DNA from: Firmicutes bacterium UBA2116
GTDB lineage: Bacteria; Bacillota; Clostridia; Tissierellales; Sedimentibacteraceae
Length of the DNA stretch: 64,000 bases
Assembly (NCBI GenBank): GCA_002331025.1
Contig: DCYG01000044.1
Location: forward strand, 220,266-284,265
Direction: 5' to 3'
Below are positions 52,119 to 60,719 of this stretch, one piece after another. Position 1 is the first letter of the stretch, and each line of letters opens with the position of its first letter. The position numbers and the translations under genes are program-made. Below the pieces are notes generated by a model. The model was not told the origin of the DNA. It ran no database searches and was given only the letters and a program-made list of their open reading frames with translations.

Positions 52119-52647
52119 TTAACTGACCTCCCTTCAGCAATTTTTCCTTTAAAATATTTCTTCCCCTTGACAATCGGCTTTTTATTGTACCTTCTTTTTC
52201 ATTCAACATATCCGAAATTTCCTTTACAGAAAAATCATCGAAATAAAAAAGCACCAAAGTTTCTCTGTACAAGGGATTGATTTCAAAAAGCTCCTTCTTC
52301 AAAAGCTCTCTGTCTATATTTCTTTCTACATGTGACTCAACATCATCGCTTCCCACCCATTCATCCTCGAGAACAAGAAGCTCCTGTTTCTTTCTCAGCC
52401 TGTCTCTGCATAAATTGAGTGCTATGGTATAAATCCATGTATAAAGTCCCGAATTTTCTTTGAACGTACTTAGTTTCTGAAAAACCCTTATTAAGGTTTC
52501 CTGAACCACATCCTCCGCTTCCTCTCTGTCCCTCAGTATCAGGCAGCAGGTTCTCAACAGCTTGTTTCCGTACTCTTCAATAACTTGTCTGTAGGCATCC
52601 TCATGCCCTCTTTTTAAATTTTTGATCAACAACTTATCTGCCACCAT
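52108..52647 (-). CDS. ECF-type RNA polymerase sigma factor
   Basis: 179 residues. Region 2 reads EDVVQETLIRVFQKLSTF, then LYTWIYTIALNLCRDRLRKK; region 4 reads LYRETLVLFYFDDFSVKEIS and LNEKEGTIKSRLSRGRNILK. Only regions 2 and 4 are present, as in ECF factors. The ATG at 52647 follows GGAGG; a TTG one codon upstream is less likely. The promoter at 52666-52693 has an ECF-type shape, so it probably drives its own operon. Confidence 0.93.
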   Translation of the reverse strand: MVADKLLIKNLKRGHEDAYRQVIEEYGNKLLRTCCLILRDREEAEDVVQETLIRVFQKLSTFKENSGLYTWIYTIALNLCRDRLRKKQELLVLEDEWVGSDDVESHVERNIDRELLKKELFEINPLYRETLVLFYFDDFSVKEISDMLNEKEGTIKSRLSRGRNILKEKLLKGGQLNGE

Positions 52648-52665
52648 CAACCCTCCTTACCTTTT

Positions 52666-52693
52666 TAGACGCAGCATCAAGAAATAGGTTGCA
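52666..52693 (-). promoter_or_regulatory. ECF-type promoter of the sigma operon
   Basis: On the minus strand TGCAACC is separated by 15 bases from CGTCTA, about 20 bases before the sigma start. An AAC-containing -35 with CGTC at the -10 is the hallmark of ECF promoters. No good sigma-A promoter is closer. Confidence 0.7.
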
Positions 52694-52716
52694 ATAAAAT
52701 AAAAAATATAATTCAA

Positions 52717-52995
52717 TCAGCTTGTTTGATTAGATACTTCATATATATGAATCCAAAAGTTTCTGAAAGGAAATTGATCAGAAAAATACGATTCAACTTT
52801 ATTTTCATAACTTCCGTTCAATACATTTTCAACATAGAAATCAGGCCACTGTGCCAAGTAGCGCTGTTCCTCTTTAGAAAATGTTTTATCCGGTAAAGCC
52901 ACATACAAAATCAACACAGCATATATAAATAAAAACGGAAACACCGAAATTATATTTTGTAAAATAATACAGCTTCTTTTATTATTTTTTCGCAT
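52717..52995 (-). pseudogene. Truncated DHHW-family protein (N-terminal fragment)
   Basis: 92 residues. A signal/anchor segment (ISVFPFLFIYAVLILYVAL) is followed by the start of a DHHW/AlgX-like protein (DKTFSKEEQRYLAQWPDF, SYFSDQFPFRNFWI). The full family is about 370-400 residues and carries the DHHW catalytic region, which is absent here. The stop comes right after YEVSNQTS. ATG at 52995 is used, with GAGG upstream. It is last in the MBOAT cassette and looks like a 3'-deleted gene. Confidence 0.65.
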
Positions 52996-53009
52996 ATCAA
53001 TCCTCACAG

Positions 53010-54416
53010 TTAAAATCTAAAGTATATAAATGGGTTATATGTTGAACCAACCATATATGCTGTTGAAAAAAACATTAGCAAACAATAATACACACTTACT
53101 GCTAATTTATAAATATTACAGTGAGTTCTTTTAAATAATATTGATAAATTTTTAGACCAAGGTGTAGCGGTAATGATACAAACAATATATAAGAGGACAT
53201 AGGAATTTAACTTTGTAATTGATATACTGTCTAAAAATATGTTGCTTTCCATTCCAAACATAATCAGTAAAAAACTTAATATGTCATTTATATTATCAAA
53301 TTCAAAAAATACCCATCCTATAACAACAAATGTCAATAAATATATATGACGAACCGCTTTAGGCCATCGTATTATGATTTTTTGCAAAAACAATTTCTCT
53401 GCTAATATTAATATTCCAAAATAAAGCCCCCATAAAACAAAATTCCAGCTTGCGCCATGCCATAATCCTGTGAGAAACCATACAACAAACAAATTGCATA
53501 TCAGTTTCACCTTACCGGCATGGCTTCCCCCAAGGGGTATATATACATATTCTCTAAAAAAAGAGCCGAGCGAGATATGCCATCTCCTCCAGAATTCAGA
53601 TATGCTTTGTGAAATATATGGATAAGAGAAATTTTCTTTGAACGTAAATCCAAACATTTTGCCCAATCCGATTGCCATATCTGAATATCCGCTGAAATCG
53701 AAATATATCTGCAATGCAAAGGCACTTATTCCGGCCCACGACATGAGTACCGAAATTTCAGTTCCGGGCATGGATTTAACTTCCGACCACAGTAAACCTA
53801 TATTATTGGCAAGAAGTACTTTTTTTGCAAGACCACATATAAAACGCCTCATCCCCGAATTAAATTTATTGAATGTCACAGTCCTGCTATATAGACTTAC
53901 TTCAATGTCTGCATAATTCACAATAGGTCCTGCAACCAACTGGGGAAACATAGTTATATATATAGCACAAAGAATCAAATTTTTTTGCGGCTTTATTTTT
54001 TTCTTGTATACATCAATCAAATAAGACAGTATCTGAAATGTGTAAAAAGAAATTCCTATCGGAAGTGCAGGTGTTGTTAAATTTAAATTCCACCCGCCTA
54101 CGGATGCTATCGTATTTATTATCATACCAAAATATTTAAAATAGACGAGACATCCTAAGTCGAATATCAAACCAATTGTTAATAAAAGCTTTCTTCTTTG
54201 TATGCTAATATTATCTTTGCCTAATTCAATGCCTAAATAATAATTAATTAAAATAGAACTGCACATCAACAGTACATAGGCAGATTCTCCCCAAGCATAA
54301 AAAAACAGACTTGCAATTAACAGGACAATATTTTTAAAATAATTTCCTAACGAATAATATAGCAATATTGTTACCGGTAAAAAAGCAAATAAAAAAAATA
54401 AACTGCTGAAAACCAT
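53010..54416 (-). CDS. MBOAT family O-acyltransferase (AlgI/DltB-like)
   Basis: 468 residues with about ten to twelve hydrophobic segments. The conserved histidine region is WFLTGLWHGASWNFVLWGLYF, cited as LWHGASWNFVLWG, and the preceding SEFWRRWHISLGSFFREYVY (shown as EFWRRWHISLG) is typical of AlgI. It transfers acyl groups from the cytoplasm onto an extracellular polysaccharide. An SGNH hydrolase upstream and a DHHW fragment downstream complete a typical polymer-acylation cassette. The polymer itself is unknown. Confidence 0.9.
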   Translation of the reverse strand: MVFSSLFFLFAFLPVTILLYYSLGNYFKNIVLLIASLFFYAWGESAYVLLMCSSILINYYLGIELGKDNISIQRRKLLLTIGLIFDLGCLVYFKYFGMIINTIASVGGWNLNLTTPALPIGISFYTFQILSYLIDVYKKKIKPQKNLILCAIYITMFPQLVAGPIVNYADIEVSLYSRTVTFNKFNSGMRRFICGLAKKVLLANNIGLLWSEVKSMPGTEISVLMSWAGISAFALQIYFDFSGYSDMAIGLGKMFGFTFKENFSYPYISQSISEFWRRWHISLGSFFREYVYIPLGGSHAGKVKLICNLFVVWFLTGLWHGASWNFVLWGLYFGILILAEKLFLQKIIIRWPKAVRHIYLLTFVVIGWVFFEFDNINDILSFLLIMFGMESNIFLDSISITKLNSYVLLYIVCIITATPWSKNLSILFKRTHCNIYKLAVSVYYCLLMFFSTAYMVGSTYNPFIYFRF

Positions 54417-54427
54417 ATATTCCTCCG

Positions 54428-55033
54428 TTACCTGAGCATAGATAGCTTATTCAGCCATAACAGATAGAATTCTTTTTTAAAATGTATACCATCTTCTGCA
54501 AATAAATTTGGATTTTCTCTTGCTAATATAGCTATATCCACATAATTAACCGATAGCAGATCAGCTAGTTCCATTAAAATCTCGTTATATTCTTCTATTT
54601 CTTCATAGCGGGGTTCTTGATTTAACGCTTCCTGTGTTACAGGCGTTATAGATTGCAGATATATTTTTGCGTCAGGATGATCTTTCTTTATCTTTTTAAT
54701 CAGCTTTGTCATGTCATTTCTGAATAATTCTTTAGGATCATCCACGGGAATTAGGATATCAATTGACCCCAACATGATAAAAACATTATCAGGTTTCATT
54801 TTAAATAAATCTTCAATATCATCATAGATAAATCCTGCCGTTGTGCCTGCCCCGGCTATCACAGAGTTTTCCGGCAATATTTCATTAATCACAAAACCTT
54901 CGGTAATAGAATCTCCCATAAATATACTGTTTTCAAACATCAATTTAAAATCATTCTCTTCTGCTTTATTTACACAGGCAGTCATACCTGTCAAAATAAA
55001 AATTACAATTATACTAATCATTATTTTTTTCAT
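54428..55033 (-). CDS. SGNH/GDSL-family lipoprotein hydrolase
   Basis: 201 residues. A lipoprotein signal ends in TGMTAC (Cys20). SGNH motifs are FMGDSITEG (nucleophile Ser), then GAGTTAG, MLGSIDIL (block III, with Ser where many members have Asn) and EDGIHF (block V Asp-His). Such proteins work with MBOAT transferases as acyl-transfer or deacylation partners. It lies 11 bases upstream of the MBOAT gene and should be co-transcribed. Confidence 0.82.
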   Translation of the reverse strand: MKKIMISIIVIFILTGMTACVNKAEENDFKLMFENSIFMGDSITEGFVINEILPENSVIAGAGTTAGFIYDDIEDLFKMKPDNVFIMLGSIDILIPVDDPKELFRNDMTKLIKKIKKDHPDAKIYLQSITPVTQEALNQEPRYEEIEEYNEILMELADLLSVNYVDIAILARENPNLFAEDGIHFKKEFYLLWLNKLSMLR

Positions 55034-55152
55034 AAAAACACCTCTTTCTATATTTGATACTTAGATACTACAGTATCAAAATGCAGATAAAATGCAGAAG
55101 AAATAAAGTTTAGATATTATTTTGTTTTAAATAAAATGGCCATGATATATTT

Positions 55153-56889
55153 TTACTGCTGTATGGGTAGTGTAAAGAAAAAACGAACTCCTCCTTCCTT
55201 ATTTTCTGCACCATAAATTGAATTATGAAGCTTTAAAATTTCTTTGGATATTGAAAGACCAAGACCGTTACCGGTTTTGGATGTACGTGCCTCAACACGA
55301 TAAAACTGATCCCATATCTTTTTTTTATCTTCTTCTGAAAGTGGATTACCTTGATTTTCTACACTGATTTGTGCGGTACGCATATTGCATATTACAGTAA
55401 TTATAATTTCATTTCCGTTCTCAGTATGTTGAATTGCATTGCTTAAAAAATTAGTGACAACACGGCTGATTAAACCTTTATGTCCTATAACCATCCGAGA
55501 ACAGAGCTTTAATTTAAGAGAAATATTCTTTTCCCGTATTTGCTCAGCCATTGACCTGCACACTTCTGAAATCGCCTTATCTATTTCAAAATAAGTCATT
55601 TCAGGCTTATAGGTGCCGGATTGAAACTTTGCCAAATCCAACATATTTACTACCAACAGATCCGTTCGCTGTATTTCATCTTCCATCGCTTGAATGTAGT
55701 GCTCTCTTTTTTCAGCTGCAATTCCGTCTTTCAAAATAGATAGACAGCTTTTCATAACAGCAAGAGGTGTTTTTAACTCATGCGAAACTCCTGCAATGAA
55801 TTCCTTCCGAACAATTTCTAGTTTTCTTTCTTTATCAAGGTCTTGCTTAAGTTTATCAATGTATGTTTCCATCTGATTCGACAGGTAATTAATATTTTGG
55901 GACAACTGGCCAATTTCATCGTTAGAATTCACAGGAACTTTTTCTGAAAAATCCATGTTCGCTATTTTAGCTGTTATGTGATTGATAGATAAGAGTGGTT
56001 TAGCCATCCATTTTGAAAATATAAAGGCTAATAATATGACGCACAATAAAGCAAACACAAAAAAATAAGGATAAAACTGACGAATAACAGATATTGCTTC
56101 ATCTACCGGCTGAAGTGAAGTCATAGCAAAAATATATCCCCTTATTCCATTTTCATTTAAAGGCTTGATTATTATTTTGTATTCCGCCAGATTTTCTGTT
56201 ACATTAAACTCTTCCTTTTGTTGCAGCAGTTTTGCATTATTAGATAAGATACCTACTTGAAATTCTTTTATCTGTTCTAAAAAAAATCGTTCATTATAAG
56301 GAAACGGAATATATCCTTGTTGTTCAGGAAATATGCTTTCCGTTATAGTTCCTATGTATAGACCGGTGCTGAGATGTCTATATGCTTCATCTGCATTAGG
56401 ACCATGCAGCCTGCTTGCAATATTTAAATTTACAACTCCGGTTGAATCAGTTTGTATATGATAGGGTATCCTTTCATCTGCTATGTTTACTGTATCAATA
56501 ATAACTTCATCACCGACTTTTAATGAAGAAAATGCATCAGAGGAAAATTCTCCTTCGAACGAATACATAGGTATTCGCATAGTATCTTTGGAATCATTCT
56601 TAAGTTTAACTTCGATATGGTAATTGTCTGCATCAGATATACGTCCATATTCGTCTAATTTTGTAATCCATATATGGTTGTTTTTATATAAGTCTGATGA
56701 TAAATTTTCTGCTCTCTTTTTTGAAGCTAAGCCGAAGTACTCATCCATATATGATTCAAGGGTGTCTAATTTCTTATTTATGTAATACTTCTCAAAAATA
56801 TAATTTTGTGTGATTCCAATAAATAAAAGCGACGTAGAGAATAATAAAGTCGTAAGAATAAACCATTTAAAAACAATACTATTTTTCAT
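55153..56889 (-). CDS. Sensor histidine kinase with large extracellular domain
   Basis: 578 residues. A first membrane segment (about 9-28), an extracytoplasmic sensor of about 240 residues, a second segment (about 273-292), HAMP (about 295-345), then HisKA with His370 in VSHELKTPLAVMKS. The ATPase domain contains NFLSNAIQHTENG and GNGLGLSISKEIL. It overlaps the response regulator gene by 4 bases (ATGA). The size of the sensor suggests a ligand such as a peptide or antibiotic. The signal is unknown. Confidence 0.93.
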   Translation of the reverse strand: MKNSIVFKWFILTTLLFSTSLLFIGITQNYIFEKYYINKKLDTLESYMDEYFGLASKKRAENLSSDLYKNNHIWITKLDEYGRISDADNYHIEVKLKNDSKDTMRIPMYSFEGEFSSDAFSSLKVGDEVIIDTVNIADERIPYHIQTDSTGVVNLNIASRLHGPNADEAYRHLSTGLYIGTITESIFPEQQGYIPFPYNERFFLEQIKEFQVGILSNNAKLLQQKEEFNVTENLAEYKIIIKPLNENGIRGYIFAMTSLQPVDEAISVIRQFYPYFFVFALLCVILLAFIFSKWMAKPLLSINHITAKIANMDFSEKVPVNSNDEIGQLSQNINYLSNQMETYIDKLKQDLDKERKLEIVRKEFIAGVSHELKTPLAVMKSCLSILKDGIAAEKREHYIQAMEDEIQRTDLLVVNMLDLAKFQSGTYKPEMTYFEIDKAISEVCRSMAEQIREKNISLKLKLCSRMVIGHKGLISRVVTNFLSNAIQHTENGNEIIITVICNMRTAQISVENQGNPLSEEDKKKIWDQFYRVEARTSKTGNGLGLSISKEILKLHNSIYGAENKEGGVRFFFTLPIQQ

Positions 56890-57560
56890 ACCTGCTCCTC
56901 TTCGAATTTATATCCGTAACGAATTACCGTAACAATACATTTTCCTTTACTGCTTAACTTAGCACGAAGATTTCTGATGTGGCTGTTTAATGTCTTCTCA
57001 TCACCATAAAAGTCATAGCCCCATATTTTAGAAATAAGTTGGTCTCTGCTAATTACAATACCTTTATTTTTCATCAAATAAGCAAGAATTTCAAATTCTG
57101 TATGAGTTAAGTTTATTATATTTCCATCAACAGCAACAAGTCTTGAACCAATATTAATTACAATTCCACCGGCTGACATAATCATACCGTCCAAAGCTCC
57201 TGAATGCTTTTCAAGAAATCTTTTTACTTTTGCCATTAGAACTCTGGGACTATATGGCTTGATTAGATAATCATCCGCTCCCAACTCATATCCAAGTAAA
57301 GAATCGTCCTCATCCGAACGTGCCGTTAATATAATTATAGGTATGTTGGATTTTTTCCGTATTCTTCGACATACTGACCATCCGTCCACCTCGGGCAAAA
57401 CAATATCTAAAATTACCAAATCAACTGAGTTTGATTGAAACAGTTCCAAAGCTTCTTCACCATCAGCAGCTTCTAAAACCTTATATCCATCTTCTATAAG
57501 ATAATCAATTATCACTTCACGCAATATATCTTCATCTTCTACAACTAATATTGTACTCAT
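56886..57560 (-). CDS. OmpR-family response regulator
   Basis: 224 residues. The receiver has Asp52 in VILDIVLPEVDGW, ILTARSDEDD and YLIKPYSPRVLM. The C-terminal winged helix has LTHTEFEILAYLMKNKG and LNSHIRNLRAKLSSKG. AGGAGATG precedes the ATG. It is the first gene of a two-gene operon with the kinase. No target gene is clear from the neighbourhood; the acylation cassette downstream on the same strand is one possibility. Confidence 0.95.
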   Translation of the reverse strand: MSTILVVEDEDILREVIIDYLIEDGYKVLEAADGEEALELFQSNSVDLVILDIVLPEVDGWSVCRRIRKKSNIPIIILTARSDEDDSLLGYELGADDYLIKPYSPRVLMAKVKRFLEKHSGALDGMIMSAGGIVINIGSRLVAVDGNIINLTHTEFEILAYLMKNKGIVISRDQLISKIWGYDFYGDEKTLNSHIRNLRAKLSSKGKCIVTVIRYGYKFEEEQV

Positions 57561-57624
57561 ATAACATCTCCTAAAGTATATTCACCATTCAACTTTACTG
57601 AATTCTCGGTAAGTTTGTATTAAC

Positions 57625-57662
57625 AAAAAAATTATTCCCTTAAACCATAAGTTTAAGGGAAT
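57625..57662 (-). terminator. Intrinsic terminator of the amino-acid transporter/M20 operon
   Basis: On the minus strand the 12-base arms ATTCCCTTAAAC and GTTTAAGGGAAT pair perfectly around TTATG and are followed by a T-run. It lies downstream of the coding tail behind the M20 gene, not directly after the M20 stop. Confidence 0.85.
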
Positions 57663-57707
57663 ATAAAACATACTTCAAGATTTTTTTGCTATACCGATGC
57701 TTAAAAC

Positions 57708-57857
57708 TTAATTGTATCCAATCTCAGAAGCATTTATGAAATCTTCGGAGTAAATGAACTTTTCGTAGTATTGATCCGGAGTTAACTTGATTTCGTTCCC
57801 GCCGCCGTCATAATATCCCCAAACATATGAATTTTCATCATCAAATGGTATGTAGTG
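57708..57857 (-). pseudogene. 49-codon in-frame coding tail behind the M20 gene
   Basis: Directly after the M20 stop (TAA) the same frame stays open for 49 codons and ends in TAA at 57710-57708. The predicted tail is protein-like and aromatic/acidic (includes YIPFDDENSYVWGYYDGG and PDQYYEKFIYSEDFINA). It has no ribosome site or start of its own. It is either the lost C-terminus of a longer M20 protein (nonsense mutation), a readthrough extension, or the 3' end of a deleted gene. Confidence 0.5.
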
Positions 57858-59294
57858 TTAATACTTTCCTATAGGTGGCTTTATACTATCAGGTAAAGGG
57901 CATTCATAAGCTCCGCCATTTTGTTTTAATACAATGTCTTTGGCTTTTTCAGTTACTTCAGGATTTTTCATGGTTTTAATTGCAGATAAAGTCATAACCT
58001 TTACGGCTGTAAGAAGTCCCTTGTATGCAATACTGCTTCTGGACTGTCCCGTCATTTGCCATGTGTGCCCTACATTTCCTATACAGGCGGTTGCAACATT
58101 GAAATTAATTGTTGGCACAGCATAGCATACGTCGCCCACATCTGTAGAGCCTGATACATACTTAATATTATTGCCCTCATACGGATGAACTTCAGAGTCC
58201 AAGGGCTTATCCAATATTTCATCCATGCGTTCTTCACCATATTCTTCTGTTATATATTCTTTTATTGATTTTATTGTTGAGTCATTATAGCTGAATAAAT
58301 ATTCCTTTGCCAAATTATAATCCTCTTCATCCCATTTCGGAGCTCCCACTTCCTTAAAGGCTTCATCTGCAATCTCCGCCAATGCTGCATTGGGTATATA
58401 ATCAGAAAATGCCATAGTTATTTCATAGTCGACCTCTGTTTCCGTCATAAGAGCAGCACCCTTTGCCACCTTAACAACTCTTTCAAACAATTCCTTTACC
58501 TGGGCAACCTTCGGAGAACGAACCTCATACTTTATTAAGCTTCTGTCCTGTACAACATTGGGAGAAACACCGCCTGCATCCACATAAGCGTAATGTATAC
58601 GAGCCTGGTCAATCATATGCTCTCTTAAATAATTCACCCCCACACTCATGAGCTCTGCCGCATCAAGAGCGCTTCTCCCAAGGTGAGGAGAACCCCCTGC
58701 ATGAGAAGTTAATCCTTTGAATTTAAAATTGGCACCCATAATTGCAACTGTCCTGTCCGATTGCACCCGATTAACAGAAGCCGGATGCCATGTGTATACG
58801 AAATCCACATCATCGAAAAGTCCTGCTCTTGCCATAAATTGCTTTGAGCCTGCTCCTTCCTCGGCAGGGCAGCCAAAATAAATGACAGTTCCGCTTAATT
58901 TATTGACAGATAAATATTCCTTCATAACTAATGCGGCACCCAAAGAGCCTGCCCCCAAAAGATTATGACCACAGCCGTGACCGGGCTTTCCTTCCACAAC
59001 CGGGTTTCTTTCGGTACATCCCGCTGTCTGACTTAACTTATCAAGTGCGTCATATTCTCCTAAAAAACCAAACACCGGCTTTCCGTTTCCGAAGCTTGCA
59101 GTAAACGCGGTAGGCATATCTGCCACACCTCTGTTAATTATAAAGCCTTCATCCTCCAAAGCTTCCGTTAAAAGCCTGCAGGAATTGTATTCATCGTATG
59201 GAAGCTCTGAAAATTCCCATATCCTGTCGCTGATATCAACTATTTTTTCTTTCTTTTTTTTGAGTATTTCTTCTATAAATTTTAATTCTTTCAT
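57858..59294 (-). CDS. M20 family amidohydrolase (AbgB-like)
   Basis: About 478 residues. Zinc-site segments are GFLGEYDALDKLSQTAG, PGHGCGHNLLGAGS (His residues), CPAEEGAGSKQFMA and YTWHPAS. The dimerisation domain lies at about 185-300. The best match is the AbgB type (p-aminobenzoyl-glutamate hydrolase subunit B), but a general N-acyl-amino acid amidohydrolase is possible. The ATG at 59294 is preferred (AGGTGA upstream) over a GTG next to the ABC ATPase stop. It ends an amino-acid uptake operon under T-box control. Confidence 0.9.
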   Translation of the reverse strand: MKELKFIEEILKKKKEKIVDISDRIWEFSELPYDEYNSCRLLTEALEDEGFIINRGVADMPTAFTASFGNGKPVFGFLGEYDALDKLSQTAGCTERNPVVEGKPGHGCGHNLLGAGSLGAALVMKEYLSVNKLSGTVIYFGCPAEEGAGSKQFMARAGLFDDVDFVYTWHPASVNRVQSDRTVAIMGANFKFKGLTSHAGGSPHLGRSALDAAELMSVGVNYLREHMIDQARIHYAYVDAGGVSPNVVQDRSLIKYEVRSPKVAQVKELFERVVKVAKGAALMTETEVDYEITMAFSDYIPNAALAEIADEAFKEVGAPKWDEEDYNLAKEYLFSYNDSTIKSIKEYITEEYGEERMDEILDKPLDSEVHPYEGNNIKYVSGSTDVGDVCYAVPTINFNVATACIGNVGHTWQMTGQSRSSIAYKGLLTAVKVMTLSAIKTMKNPEVTEKAKDIVLKQNGGAYECPLPDSIKPPIGKY

Positions 59295-59303
59295 AATATT
59301 CAC

Positions 59304-60041
59304 CTATAATACCTTACTTAAAAATTCTATTGTTCTGGGATTTTTCGGATTGTTAAAAATCTCATCCGGAGTTCCCTGTTCCTGTATAATACCGTCAGCC
59401 ATAAACATGACTCTGTCACTTACTTCCTTTGCGAATCCCATTTCATGAGTAACTATAACTATAGTCATTCCCGATAAAGCCAGATCCCTGATAACCTCCA
59501 AAACTTCCTTTACCATTTCCGGATCTAATGCGCTGGTGGGTTCATCAAACAACATAACCCTAGGGTCCATGGCTAACGCTCTTACAATTGCCAGACGCTG
59601 CTTTTGACCGCCCGACAGCTTTGTGGGATATACATCTCTCTTATCTGTCAATCCGACTCGCTCCAGAAGCTCTTCAGCTTTCTTTTCTGCTTCTTCCTTC
59701 TTCATTTTCCTTTCAAGTACAGGAGTTAAGGTAATATTATCTATAACCTTCAGGTGCGGAAAAACATTAAAAAGCTGAAATACCATACCGATTTTTTGCC
59801 TGTGCTTGTCTAAGTCAATTTTTTTGTCAGCTAAATCTACTCCTTCAAAATAAACCTTGCCGGTTGTTGGCCTTTCCAACAAATTCAAGCATCTTAAAAA
59901 TGTACTTTTCCCGCTTCCCGACGGTCCTATAATGGAAACAACCTCTCCGTCGTATATACTCTCTGTTATGTTGTTCAGTACCTTCAAATCTCCAAAGGAT
60001 TTATTCAAGCCCTCAACCCTTATTAATTCCTTAGCTTTCAT
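59304..60041 (-). CDS. Polar amino-acid ABC transporter ATP-binding protein
   Basis: About 245 residues. Walker A is GPSGSGKST, the signature is LSGGQKQR, Walker B is VMLFDEPTSALDPE and the switch His is in VTHEMGF. The GlnQ/HisP type is clear. The ATG at 60041 follows GGAGG and overlaps the permease gene by 11 bases. It energises the adjacent permease and lipoprotein pair. Confidence 0.95.
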   Translation of the reverse strand: MKAKELIRVEGLNKSFGDLKVLNNITESIYDGEVVSIIGPSGSGKSTFLRCLNLLERPTTGKVYFEGVDLADKKIDLDKHRQKIGMVFQLFNVFPHLKVIDNITLTPVLERKMKKEEAEKKAEELLERVGLTDKRDVYPTKLSGGQKQRLAIVRALAMDPRVMLFDEPTSALDPEMVKEVLEVIRDLALSGMTIVIVTHEMGFAKEVSDRVMFMADGIIQEQGTPDEIFNNPKNPRTIEFLSKVL

Positions 60042-60696
60042 TTGCCTGGAGCCTCCTTTCAAACACACTTAGCCCCTTGGTCAATACCGTCGTTACTATC
60101 AGATAAATTATGCCGGCAATTATTAATGAGGGTATTGCCAGAAAGGTTGCTGATTGAACAGTCCTGTAGGATGTCATAAGTTCCTGTACAAAAAACACCG
60201 ATGCCAGGGATGTTTGCTTGACCATTGATATATATTCATTTCCCAGCGCAGGAAGTATATTTTTAACAGCCTGAGGAAGAACAATTTTTTTCATTGTATT
60301 TGTACTTGATAATCCCAGACTTCTTGCAGCTTCCACCTGCCCCTTGTCAACTGCCTGTATGCCGGCTCGTATAACCTCTGCCACATAGGAGCTTGCATTT
60401 ACGATCAGTGCGATTATAATGCATGCCGTATCACTTAAATTAATCGGTACAATCTTAGGCAGTACCAGCCAGAAGAAATATAGCTGCAAAAGTATGGGTG
60501 TGCCTCTGAGCACACCTATATATGCGGATGTAATCAAATCAAGTATCTTAATTTTTGATAATTTCATAATGGCTATAACCGTTCCCAATATAGTTGCAGC
60601 AAATACCGTCAATGCAGCAAGCCACAGAGTTCCAATCAATCCGTCAACATATACATAGTTGTACTTATTCCATAGCATTATCACTGTTTCAATCAT
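60031..60696 (-). CDS. Polar amino-acid ABC transporter permease
   Basis: 221 residues with about five membrane segments. The N-terminal segment GTLWLAALTVFAATILGTVI and the EAA loop (EAARSLGLSSTNTMKKIVLPQ, shown here as EAARSLGLSSTN) are typical of HisM/GlnP permeases. It starts 23 bases after the binding-protein gene and overlaps the ATPase gene. The substrate is a polar amino acid; see the T-box specifier for a hint. Confidence 0.95.
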   Translation of the reverse strand: MIETVIMLWNKYNYVYVDGLIGTLWLAALTVFAATILGTVIAIMKLSKIKILDLITSAYIGVLRGTPILLQLYFFWLVLPKIVPINLSDTACIIIALIVNASSYVAEVIRAGIQAVDKGQVEAARSLGLSSTNTMKKIVLPQAVKNILPALGNEYISMVKQTSLASVFFVQELMTSYRTVQSATFLAIPSLIIAGIIYLIVTTVLTKGLSVFERRLQANES

Positions 60697-60719
60697 ACCC
60701 TCACCTTAACCCTTCATAA

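Noticed and set aside
57776..57835. A small alternative frame opening MMKIHMFGD behind the M20 stop
   Set aside because: It is out of frame with the longer protein-like tail, has no good ribosome site and only 19 codons.
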